Positions 16,996 to 24,507 of a stretch of DNA of 33,233 nucleotides are shown here, in pieces. The first letter of the stretch is position 1. Each line of letters starts with the position of its first letter. Position numbers and translations under genes: made by a program. The notes below the pieces were generated by a model that was not told where the DNA came from, searched no databases, and worked only from the letters and a program-made list of their open reading frames with translations. The stretch is from Planctomycetota bacterium (GTDB taxonomy: Bacteria; Planctomycetota; PUPC01; JACPCR01), in contig JAQBXN010000101.1 in assembly GCA_027625095.1 (NCBI GenBank), positions 1-33,233 of the forward strand. The letters run 5' to 3'.

Positions 16996-17023
16996 TGTAA
17001 CCCAACAGGCACCTCCCCGTCTA
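16996..17023 (+). promoter_or_regulatory. Candidate ECF-type promoter for the ARPP-1 / VIT-VWA genes
   Basis: TGTAAC (16996-17001), exactly 16 bases, then CGTCTA (17018-17023). TGTAAC with CGAC/CGTC is close to known ECF promoters such as those of Bacillus SigX and SigW. The start codon at 17056 lies 32 bases beyond the -10. Its near identity in layout to the divergent minus-strand candidate suggests that one sigma factor reads both. Confidence 0.6.
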
Positions 17024-17055
17024 TAAAGGCAACCGACCTGATCCCACATCTACAC

Positions 17056-18114
17056 ATGCGCAAGCAACTTCCCTTCATCCTGGCGTCTCTCAGCATTGCC
17101 GTCTGCTCGGTAGCTCTGCCAGCATTCCTGGAATCGGATTTCCCCGACGATCGGAAACCACAGCCACCCCAGCCTCCGCGGCCTATTCTCCCTCAGCCGG
17201 TTGAGAACGAAGTCGTTCGACTTATCACAGATTGCTCGGTTGGCACCCCTTACCACCATCGCGGGCTCGCCATCTTTCCGCTGACACTTCGGCATTCACT
17301 CGACAACCGTTCTTATTACACCCTGGATGATGCGATTGCTCGCGGCCAGATCGACGTCCGTGAAAGTGGTAGCGTGCCGGAAGTGATCATCACCAATCGG
17401 TCGGCACGGCGTGTGTTTGCGATGTCCGGCGAAGTGCTCATTGGCGGTAAACAGAATCGGATGATTCGCGAGGACGTGCTCTTACCGCCTGGCCGGGAAA
17501 TCCGAGTCCCGGTCTATTGTGTTGAAAAGGGCAGGTGGGAAGGAGCGGTCACCGAACTTAAGACACAAGGCACGCTCACCCATCCGGCCCTGCGCTTCCA
17601 GGCATCAAAGAAGGCAAGTCAGGACGTGGTATGGAACGAAATAGCATCCTCAAACCGGAGTCTCTCATCGAAATCAGAGACCGAGGACTACCAGCAGATC
17701 TATTCAGACAGTAAGACCCGCCGTGAGCTCAGCGATTTCAGAAAAGCATTCGCTCCGATATGGCGTTTGAGCCCCGCGGGCGTGGTCGTTTGTCGATTCG
17801 GTCGCATCGTGGGCGCCGAGGTGTTCGGCAGCACCGAGCTTTACTCGCGCCTGCAGCACAAAATTCTCGATTCCTACGTCATCGACCGTCTTCATTACCC
17901 AGCCATAGAACATTTCCATCATCCTGGTATCCGCGAAATTGAAAACTACCTCGAACGAGTCCGTAACGCCCAATTCAGCTATGGAAACACGCCGGGGGAA
18001 GGTCGCTCTATCACATTGAGTGGTGCACTCAACGGTTCTGCGCTCTCGTGGAGCGGGACGGCCGTTCACGTGAGTCTTTATGAAAACGTGATGCGAATAA
18101 TGAGTAATGAATAA
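17056..18114 (+). CDS. Exported ARPP-1-like domain protein
   Basis: A 352-residue protein with an N-terminal signal peptide (about residues 1-24), a Pro-rich stretch (about 33-50), and then a domain resembling ARPP-1. Seen features typical of that family are a YHHRGLAIFPL strand, ESGSVPEVIITNRSARRVFAMSGEVLIGGKQNR split over about 112-136, and VPVYCVEKGRWEG near 153-165. The molecular function of the family is not established; the name comes from gene-neighbourhood association. No ribosome binding site is obvious. The gene is 36 bp upstream of the VIT-VWA gene on the same strand and faces the sigma gene across the divergent promoter region, so it probably belongs to the same regulon. Confidence 0.75.
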   Translation: MRKQLPFILASLSIAVCSVALPAFLESDFPDDRKPQPPQPPRPILPQPVENEVVRLITDCSVGTPYHHRGLAIFPLTLRHSLDNRSYYTLDDAIARGQIDVRESGSVPEVIITNRSARRVFAMSGEVLIGGKQNRMIREDVLLPPGREIRVPVYCVEKGRWEGAVTELKTQGTLTHPALRFQASKKASQDVVWNEIASSNRSLSSKSETEDYQQIYSDSKTRRELSDFRKAFAPIWRLSPAGVVVCRFGRIVGAEVFGSTELYSRLQHKILDSYVIDRLHYPAIEHFHHPGIREIENYLERVRNAQFSYGNTPGEGRSITLSGALNGSALSWSGTAVHVSLYENVMRIMSNE

Positions 18115-18150
18115 TCCGTAATACTGACCCCAACCACTGGAGAATCGAAA

Positions 18151-20490
18151 ATGATTCGAAGCCTCGTCACACTTTTAGCACTCGTCGGCCTCCCCGCGGT
18201 TTCCGCCACCGGGATCATGATCCCGAAACCGGTCGGTATCCCGAACCTCGCCATCAGGAGCCACCGGGCCAGTGTCACGATTACTGACCAGGTGGCTCAG
18301 ACCCATGTGGAGCAGGTGTTCCGTAACCATACCGATCAGCAGCTCGAGGCTACGTTTATATTTCCCCTGCCGGCCGGCGCCAGTGTATCTGAGTTTGCCA
18401 TGATGATGAACGGCAAGCGCGTTGTTGGCGAAGTACTCGAAAAGGATCGGGCCCGGCAGATTTACACCGACATTGTCCGGCGTATGAAAGATCCCGGATT
18501 GCTCGAATACATGGGTTCGAATCTGTTCAAGGCCAGCATATTCCCCATCCCGCCGCGTGGGGATCAGAAGATTGAAATTACTTACAACGAAGTCATCACT
18601 CATGACACGGGCCTTGCAGAATACGTCCTCCCCATGAAGACTGGCGACAGGGCATCCACCACGCTCGAAGATTTCAGCATCTCCGTTGAGCTTAAGTCCA
18701 AGACACCGATCAAGTCCGTTTATTCACCCACGCATGCCGTCGACGTCGTAAAGAAGGGTGATCATGATGCCAAGGTCAGCTTCGAGCAGAACCAGGCCAC
18801 CCTCGACCGGGATTTCCGTCTGCTCTACAGCGTGTCCGAGAAGGATTTTGGAGTAAACATCGTCACGCACCGCACCGCGGACAAGGATGGCTACTTGCTT
18901 TTGATGATTTCGCCCAAGGGAGAGGTGAAGAATGATGAAATTCTGCCGAAGGACGTCTGCTTTGTGGTTGATACTTCCGGCAGCATGAGCGGGCAGAAAA
19001 TTGAACAGGCCCGAAAGGCGCTTCAGTACTGCATTAACAGCCTCGACGAGCGTGACCGGTTTAACGTCATCCGATTCAGCACGGACGTCGAACTCTTCCA
19101 GGAAACTCTGGTAACAGTAACCAAGAAGAATGTCGAGGCCGCGACTAAGTTCGTGGGTGATTTCGTTGCCCGCGGCGGCACGGATATCGACCTTGCGCTA
19201 CGCAAAGCGCTCGAGATGAAGACGAATGAAAAGCGTCCGTACCAGGTCGTGTTTCTAACGGACGGAAAGCCGACCATCGGAACGACTGACCCCAAACGCA
19301 TCATCGATAACATCAAGGAACAAGTCACCAAGGACATTCGTACGTTCGTGTTTGGGGTCGGCCACGACATCAACACCCACCTGCTCGATCAGATCGCGAG
19401 TTCATCGCGAGCGGCCACGCAGTATGTCTCTCCCGAGGAAGACATCGAGGTAAAGGTCTCTGCGTTTTTTGACAAGGTAAACGCGCCCGTGCTCTCGGAC
19501 CTCAAGCTTAATCTAGGCGAGGTGCGCGCCTACGACATCTATCCAAAGGAACTGCCCGATCTGTTCAAGGGAAACCAGCTCCTGGTGCTGGCCCGCTTCC
19601 GTGAAAAGGGCGACTATGCCATCAAGCTCACGGGCGAGATCAACGGCAAACAACAGGAATTTGTCTACGAAGGCTCCTATCCCGAAGTCAACAAAGAGAA
19701 CAAATACATCCCGCAAATCTGGGCCAATCGGAAGGTCGGTTACCTGCTCGATGAGATTCGTCTCAAGGGCGAGGACAAAGAATTAGTGAGCGAAGTTACT
19801 GCCCTAGGTAAAGAGTTCGGGATCGTCACACCGTATACCTCTTACCTGATTGTTGAAGATGAGAAGCAGGAGCAGATAGGGGGCATCCGGCGCAGTCGTG
19901 GACAATTTGGAGCTGGAGGACCAGATGTGCCCAATCTACCCAGGCCGGCAGGAGAAGGGGGTGCGAGAGAACGCAGAGAACTGGCAAAAGGGATTGAAAT
20001 TGCACAGGGTGCCGAGTCTGTTGATGTGGACAGAACGGACATTTCCAGTGTGACTGTAGGTGCCCCCTTTTCCCCGAACGCGCGTGAGCTCAGGAAAAAA
20101 GCCGAACTTGTCAATGGCCTGAAACATGATTCGGGCAAGGACGCTGTGACCGCCAGCGAAGCCCTGCAATCCCTGAAAGAGCAGGAGATCGCTGATTCTG
20201 CTGGAGCGACCAGAATCACCGGTAGCGCCACCGCCCTTGGCCGCGCTTTCGAATGGAGCAAGGGCATCTGGACGGACTCCCAGTGGAAAACCGGAAACGA
20301 ACCACTGAAGGTCAAATACCTCAGTGACGCCTACTTCAAACTGCTCACAAAGGACGCCGACCTGAAGGATGCCTTCGCCCTGGGTGAAAACGTCCTGGTC
20401 GTACTGAAATCCGGCAAAGCCATCCTCATCAGTGCTGAAGGTAAGGACGATTTGACTGATGCAGAGCTCGTCGGGCTCTTCACCAAGTAG
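18151..20490 (+). CDS. Exported VIT and VWA domain protein (inter-alpha-trypsin-inhibitor heavy-chain-like)
   Basis: A 779-residue protein: signal peptide (about residues 1-19, cleaving after VSA), VIT domain (about 25-155), VWA domain (about 268-440) with MIDAS DTSGS at 274-278, a post-VWA beta region to about 570, a Gly/Pro-rich linker, and a C-terminal domain (about 690-779) containing GRAFEWSKGIWTD. The VIT through post-VWA part is clearly paralogous to residues about 325-890 of the giant protein; compare SEFAMMMNGKRVVGEVLEKD with SEFAMYVGTTRIVGEVLEQQ. A GGAG lies about eight bases before the ATG. It is in an operon with the ARPP-1-like gene and followed by a strong terminator. Likely periplasmic or secreted. 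Role unknown. Confidence 0.95.
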   Translation: MIRSLVTLLALVGLPAVSATGIMIPKPVGIPNLAIRSHRASVTITDQVAQTHVEQVFRNHTDQQLEATFIFPLPAGASVSEFAMMMNGKRVVGEVLEKDRARQIYTDIVRRMKDPGLLEYMGSNLFKASIFPIPPRGDQKIEITYNEVITHDTGLAEYVLPMKTGDRASTTLEDFSISVELKSKTPIKSVYSPTHAVDVVKKGDHDAKVSFEQNQATLDRDFRLLYSVSEKDFGVNIVTHRTADKDGYLLLMISPKGEVKNDEILPKDVCFVVDTSGSMSGQKIEQARKALQYCINSLDERDRFNVIRFSTDVELFQETLVTVTKKNVEAATKFVGDFVARGGTDIDLALRKALEMKTNEKRPYQVVFLTDGKPTIGTTDPKRIIDNIKEQVTKDIRTFVFGVGHDINTHLLDQIASSSRAATQYVSPEEDIEVKVSAFFDKVNAPVLSDLKLNLGEVRAYDIYPKELPDLFKGNQLLVLARFREKGDYAIKLTGEINGKQQEFVYEGSYPEVNKENKYIPQIWANRKVGYLLDEIRLKGEDKELVSEVTALGKEFGIVTPYTSYLIVEDEKQEQIGGIRRSRGQFGAGGPDVPNLPRPAGEGGARERRELAKGIEIAQGAESVDVDRTDISSVTVGAPFSPNARELRKKAELVNGLKHDSGKDAVTASEALQSLKEQEIADSAGATRITGSATALGRAFEWSKGIWTDSQWKTGNEPLKVKYLSDAYFKLLTKDADLKDAFALGENVLVVLKSGKAILISAEGKDDLTDAELVGLFTK

Positions 20491-20511
20491 CAACAAAGTC
20501 ATACCAATCAG

Positions 20512-20543
20512 GGCCCGCGTCACTTTTGTGATGCGGGCCTTTT
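20512..20543 (+). terminator. Intrinsic terminator after the VIT-VWA gene
   Basis: GGCCCGC-G-TCAC (20512-20523), loop TTTT, GTGA-T-GCGGGCC (20528-20539): an 11-bp GC-rich stem plus one G-T wobble, followed by TTTTCTT. It begins 22 bp after the stop codon and closes the ARPP-1/VIT-VWA operon. Confidence 0.92.
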
Positions 20544-20547
20544 CTTG

Positions 20548-20626
20548 TAGGGTGCGGCGACTTGTCTGAGCATTTCTTTTTGTGAGGCATGGAAGAACAG
20601 AAAAGCGGTAACAAGTTACCGCACTC
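20548..20626. repeat. Pair of REP-like palindromes (GCGGTAAC type)
   Basis: GCGGTAAC-AA-GTTACCGC (20605-20622) is a perfect 8-bp-arm palindrome around an AA. Read on the minus strand it is TGCGGTAACTTGTTACCGC. A decayed relative on the plus strand, TGCGGCGACTTGTC, lies near 20550-20563. The two face each other in the gap between the terminator and the TauE gene. No T-run follows either, so they are not terminators. Confidence 0.55.
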
Positions 20627-20645
20627 CATAGGATGTCCTACAGTG

Positions 20646-20693
20646 CCCTCCAACCCTCCAACCCTCCAACCCTCCACCACTCCACCACTCCAT
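20646..20693. repeat. Six 8-bp CCCTCCAA/CACTCCAC repeats
   Basis: Units are CCCTCCAA x3, CCCTCCAC, CACTCCAC and CACTCCAT at an exact 8-bp period, ending 14 bp before the preferred TauE start. The array is open in the TauE frame and would encode a Pro/His/Thr-rich leader if translation began at the ATG at 20633. Confidence 0.9.
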
Positions 20694-20707
20694 TCTTCTT
20701 CTCTTTC

Positions 20708-21466
20708 TTGGAACTCGACTCCCTCCAGCTCGGCTGTCTCATCTTCTGTGCGCTTCTTATCGGCGTGGCTAAATCGGGCTTTGCCGGTGGTATTGGCATC
20801 CTGGTAACTCCGCTTCTCGCGGTTGTCATGGATGCGAGTATGGCGCTCGGGCTCTTGCTGCCGTTGCTGTTCAGCGCTGACATCTTTAATTTTTATCATT
20901 ACTGGAAGCAGTGGGAGAAGAGCTCACTGGTGATGGTCGTGCCGGGAAGCGTGCTGGGTGTGGTGCTGGGATGGCCCCTTCTGCATCATCTGAAAAATAG
21001 TGGTGGGGATACGGACTATCTGGCCAAGGCTATCGGTGTGACCGCGCTCGTGTTTGGGCTGGTCACCCTTTACAAGGATTTGAAAGGCAAGCTGGATTTA
21101 CCGTTCAGGCCTGATGCGTGGCATGGGCTGCTTGCCGGGGCTACGGCTGGCATGATATCGACCATTGCGCACCAGGGCGGGTTGATTACCCAAATGTACC
21201 TGCTGCCGCAGCGGCTTTCGCCGCAGGCCTTCGTGGCCAGTACGACGGTCATTTACTTCGCGATCAACCTGTCGAAGTTCCCCATCTACCTTGCGGAAGG
21301 CGTTCTTGATTTAAATCGCACTCTCTATGCGGCCGCTCTCATCCCGATTGTTTTTGGCGGGTCGCTGATCGGGAAGTATCTGAATAAGAAACTCTCGCCT
21401 GAGTTTTTTACCAAGATCATCATCGTTTTCGTGATGTTAACCGCGGTCAAGCTGCTGTGGGGCTAA
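20708..21466 (+). CDS. TauE/SafE-family (TSUP) membrane permease
   Basis: A polytopic membrane protein of about 252 residues from the preferred TTG at 20708. Its start ELDSLQLGCLIF resembles normal family N-termini. The frame is open from ATG 20633 (277 residues), but the added 25 residues come from the 8-bp array. Family hallmarks are two halves of about four helices, each opening with a Gly-rich loop: GVAKSGFAGGIGILVTPLL in the first and GLLAGATAGMISTIAHQGG in the second. TSUP proteins export or import sulfonates, sulfite, thiosulfate and related anions; the substrate is not predictable here. The stop lies 16 bp from the convergent sulfatase stop, and a sulfur link with that gene is possible but unproven. 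Confidence 0.9.
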   Translation: MELDSLQLGCLIFCALLIGVAKSGFAGGIGILVTPLLAVVMDASMALGLLLPLLFSADIFNFYHYWKQWEKSSLVMVVPGSVLGVVLGWPLLHHLKNSGGDTDYLAKAIGVTALVFGLVTLYKDLKGKLDLPFRPDAWHGLLAGATAGMISTIAHQGGLITQMYLLPQRLSPQAFVASTTVIYFAINLSKFPIYLAEGVLDLNRTLYAAALIPIVFGGSLIGKYLNKKLSPEFFTKIIIVFVMLTAVKLLWG

Positions 21467-21482
21467 GCGGCTGTAAAGCGAC

Positions 21483-22874
21483 TCATCCCTCCATTCGCCA
21501 GGGTTCTGATGGATTGTGCATTGGCTGCTCATCGAGTCGAAGTCCCGAACATTCCGGTTTTTCGTAGCGGCTGAAATGTGCACCCAGCCGATTCTCCAGT
21601 TCCCTCACGACAACTTCTGAGTCCGCGTCTTCCGCAATGTTTTTTGCTTCACGCGGGTCGTTTATCAGGTCGTAGAGTTCGTCCGCATGGTCGATTCCGT
21701 TGGGCCCGACATAGCGTTTGATGAGTTTATGAGTCTTTGTGCGGATGATGCGCGCATTGCCGTATTCTCCGAAGAATGCATCCCGCCAATCTTGTTCCTG
21801 GCCGCTGATGAGCGGCAGGTATGAACTGCCCGGGCAATCAATTTCCTCGATTGTCTCGGCCGACGGGCTGGCCCCGGCGGCCTCCAGCACGGTCTGGAAA
21901 AGATCGATGTGGTCTACCAGCTCATTACATTCCCGGCCCGCCGTAATTCTTCTCGGCCAGGATAACAGACATGGCACGAGGATGGATTCCTCAAGGAAAT
22001 TTTGCGGTACCGTACCGTTACCTTTGAGGCGTGTGCCGTGGTGGCCCATCATCAGGCCGTGGTCCGCGGTGTAGATGACGAGCGTGTTATCAAGCTCGCC
22101 GGTCGCTTCAAGCTCATCAAGCAAGCGACCCATCTGCTCATCAATTGCGGTGACTGCCGCGTAATACTGGGCAAGCGACTCACGGAAAGCCGGGTCGTCG
22201 TAATCCTCAACCCGAAACCTGGAGTCTCCGTGGCAATCCGGGAATGGCTCTCGAGGTATTTCATCAAAAGTGCACTGTCGGTAATGGTCGACAAGGCGTT
22301 CCGGCATGTCCTTGTGCGGCGTATGAGTATTTACGTACCCGACAAACGCAAAGAAGGGCCGCGCCTGATCTCGATTTCGCAGGAATTGAATTGTGCGGTC
22401 AGTAATAAGCTGGCTTTGGTGGCCTTCCTGTTCGACGAGCTCGCCCTCATCTGAAAACCGCTGCATGCCCTTATGCGGGTACTGGGCGTCGTAATAGCTG
22501 AACCAACGGTCGAACCCCCGGTGCGGCTTCCAGCTTTGGTTACAGTGCCACTTGCCGGTGAGCGCGGTCTGATACCCGGCATTCTGCAGGAGCTGGCCGA
22601 TGTTGGTCTGGTGGTAGATACCGGGATGCTTCAAACCTTCTTCACGTTCGCGTATGTAATCATGAATTCCATGTTGGGACGGCAGCCGGCCGGTGAAGAA
22701 ACTCGCGCGTGCCGGAGAGCAGACCGGAGTCGGCGTAAACGCACGATTCATCTTCACGCCGGTGCGTGCCAGGTAGTCCATAGTGGGCGAAAGGATCTCG
22801 GTCGTTCCATAGCAATTGGCAGCCCACTGGCCATGGTCATCGGTCAAGAAGATGAGAATGTTCGGTTGAGACAT
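21483..22874 (-). CDS. Type I sulfatase (formylglycine-dependent), no signal peptide
   Basis: A 463-residue sulfatase/alkaline-phosphatase-superfamily hydrolase. It begins PNILIFLTDDHGQW with metal-binding D12/D13. It has the sulfatase signature CSPARASFFTGR (C52, maturing to formylglycine; R56) and a second metal site near YTADHGLMMGHHG. The frame extends upstream to 23099, but those 75 residues lack homology-like features, so ATG 22874 is chosen. No Shine-Dalgarno is visible; a small upstream frame ends TGA-CC-ATG at this start, which may supply translation by coupling. The absence of a signal peptide suggests a cytoplasmic sulfatase acting on an imported small sulfate ester. The substrate is unknown. 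Confidence 0.93.
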   Translation of the reverse strand: MSQPNILIFLTDDHGQWAANCYGTTEILSPTMDYLARTGVKMNRAFTPTPVCSPARASFFTGRLPSQHGIHDYIREREEGLKHPGIYHQTNIGQLLQNAGYQTALTGKWHCNQSWKPHRGFDRWFSYYDAQYPHKGMQRFSDEGELVEQEGHQSQLITDRTIQFLRNRDQARPFFAFVGYVNTHTPHKDMPERLVDHYRQCTFDEIPREPFPDCHGDSRFRVEDYDDPAFRESLAQYYAAVTAIDEQMGRLLDELEATGELDNTLVIYTADHGLMMGHHGTRLKGNGTVPQNFLEESILVPCLLSWPRRITAGRECNELVDHIDLFQTVLEAAGASPSAETIEEIDCPGSSYLPLISGQEQDWRDAFFGEYGNARIIRTKTHKLIKRYVGPNGIDHADELYDLINDPREAKNIAEDADSEVVVRELENRLGAHFSRYEKPECSGLRLDEQPMHNPSEPWRMEG

Positions 22875-22876
22875 GG

Positions 22877-23059
22877 TCAAGGATTTATGGGTAAGTGGAG
22901 AATGGAATGATCTAATGAAGAGGCTTGGAATGTTGCAGAGGTGAGTTTGCAGTAATCCTTCAAGCGCCGCTGATCCGTTACAGTGATCACTGTAACACCG
23001 ATCACTGCAATGAGCGCACCCACCGCATATTCCCGCATTACAAAACCCTGGTTCCTCAT
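22877..23059 (-). CDS. Possible small membrane protein upstream of the sulfatase
   Basis: A 60-residue frame (or 53 from its second ATG) whose first half is a plausible membrane helix, VGALIAVIGVTVITV, followed by DQRRLKD. Its stop codon is two bases from the sulfatase ATG, which would allow translational coupling. Against it: the second half has no protein-like character and part lies in a TGGAGAATGGAATGA stretch resembling the 8-bp repeats, and the hydrophobic section coincides with a perfect DNA palindrome. No family is recognised. Confidence 0.3.
   Translation of the reverse strand: MRNQGFVMREYAVGALIAVIGVTVITVTDQRRLKDYCKLTSATFQASSLDHSILHLPINP
22977..23010. promoter_or_regulatory. 20-bp perfect palindrome plus extra half-site, candidate operator
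   Basis: GTTACAGTGATCACTGTAAC (22977-22996) is a perfect 20-bp palindrome. Its half-site GATCACTGTAA (22985-22995) recurs as GATCACTGCAA at 23000-23010, 15 bases further on. It lies in the divergent gap between the sulfatase (minus) and the MltA-like gene (plus), where an operator would be expected. There is no T-run. The alternative is a chance product of Val/Ile/Thr codons in the small minus-strand frame. Confidence 0.45.
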
Positions 23060-23241
23060 TCCAAGCCTGATCCCGCCAATTCAACTGGAAGCCGTACATA
23101 AATCCATTTAGGCTTCGCGTCCCACCAAGCCCTGAACCGCCTCAACAGACTGTCCCGGCATCCTTGAACCAACTGGCATGGGCCGAAAGTGCCGTTGGAA
23201 CAATGTGCCTGGTTCTTCTCTCGAAAGCGCAGGAGCAGTTT

Positions 23242-24507
23242 ATGAATGGGATCAGATTTGGTCTGGCGGCCATGGCGATCAGTTTTCTTGTTATCGGGTG
23301 CCGTAGCCCTAAACCGGCACGGACGGGCATGCGAACGCAGGCGAAACCGAATTACTCAAAGCCACTGCCGCCGGGAATGGTAGCGCTTGAGAAGATCACC
23401 AATCCCGCTGAGCTTCCTTACTTTGGCCCGGGCCTGCACGACAAGCAGCTCCTCCTGGAATCCATCGAATTCAGCCAGGGCTATTTCCGAAAGCCGTCAT
23501 CATTGCGCTACTTCCCATACCTGGACATCACACATGACCGGGCCCAGCAGTCCCTTGAGGAGTTCAAGATTCTGCTCATGAACAGTGACAAAGAAACGCA
23601 GTTTCATGAGCAGATCGTTTCTCATTTCGATGTCTACCGCTCGGTTGGCTACAACAACCAAGGGACGGTTTTCTTTACCGGATACTGTGAGCCGATCTAC
23701 CAGGGCAGACTTACGCCGACTGCCGAATTCCGCTATCCCCTTTACAAGCTTCCCGCTGACCTGGTCAAAGATCCCGAGGGAAAACCGCTCGGACGCCGAA
23801 CCGCGACCGGCGAAATAGTGCCCTATTACAACCGCCAGAAAATTGAGAGCGAAGACCTGCTTCGCGGCCAGGAACTCGTCTACCTTAAGAACAAACTGGA
23901 AGCCTTCATCGTTCATGTTCAGGGCTCGGCACGTATCAAGCTTTCCGATGGAAGCGAATATCGCGTCGGCTACGCTGGCAAGACGGATCACCCCTATACG
24001 AGCATTGGCAAAGAGTTGGTCAAGGATGGAAAGATCCGCGAGAACGAAATGTCGCTTTCAGCCATCAAGCAGTTTTTCGCCTCACATCCGGAAGAACTCG
24101 ACCATTATCTTTACCGCAATGAATGTTTTGTTTTCTTCACACAAACAGAGGGCGGGCCATACGGCTCGATCGGTGTACCTGTGACGCCCTATCGAAGCAT
24201 TGCCACGGATAAGAGTATCTTCCCTCGGGGCTGCCTGTCTTTCATGAAGACGAACGTTCCAACCTTCAAACAAGGCGGCATTCTGAGCTATCGGAAATTC
24301 GAAAGCTTCGCGCTGGATCAGGACACGGGCGGGGCAATCCGCAGCCCCGGACGGGCGGATATTTTCGTAGGTACAGGACCGGAAGCGGAAATTCTTGCCG
24401 GCCGCACTCAAGCGGAAGGCCAGCTCTATTACATCTTTGTGAAGGATGGGAAAACGAGTGGCGCCGGCACTTTTGATGTGACGCCGGTGGCCCGGAACAC
24501 GCAATGA
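23242..24507 (+). CDS. mltA: MltA-family membrane-bound lytic murein transglycosylase
   Basis: A 421-residue lipoprotein that cleaves the MurNAc-GlcNAc bond of peptidoglycan, forming anhydro-MurNAc ends. ATG 23242 is chosen because AGGAG sits seven bases upstream and it gives a lipoprotein signal with lipobox LVIGC (Cys at 20). The longer frame from 23164 would bury this signal. The MltA core includes FFTGYCEPIYQG and the segment DGSEYRVGYAGKTDHPY. The C-terminal 3D domain has DTGGAIRSPGRADIFVGTG, containing the Asp residues expected at the active site. The residue after the lipid Cys is Arg rather than Asp, consistent with outer-membrane sorting. The gene stands alone between the sulfatase and the PSD1 gene. 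Confidence 0.92.
   Translation: MNGIRFGLAAMAISFLVIGCRSPKPARTGMRTQAKPNYSKPLPPGMVALEKITNPAELPYFGPGLHDKQLLLESIEFSQGYFRKPSSLRYFPYLDITHDRAQQSLEEFKILLMNSDKETQFHEQIVSHFDVYRSVGYNNQGTVFFTGYCEPIYQGRLTPTAEFRYPLYKLPADLVKDPEGKPLGRRTATGEIVPYYNRQKIESEDLLRGQELVYLKNKLEAFIVHVQGSARIKLSDGSEYRVGYAGKTDHPYTSIGKELVKDGKIRENEMSLSAIKQFFASHPEELDHYLYRNECFVFFTQTEGGPYGSIGVPVTPYRSIATDKSIFPRGCLSFMKTNVPTFKQGGILSYRKFESFALDQDTGGAIRSPGRADIFVGTGPEAEILAGRTQAEGQLYYIFVKDGKTSGAGTFDVTPVARNTQ

Noticed and set aside
22875..23099. 75-residue extension of the sulfatase frame
   Set aside because: Cys-rich, no signal peptide, no family similarity; the canonical start is at 22874.
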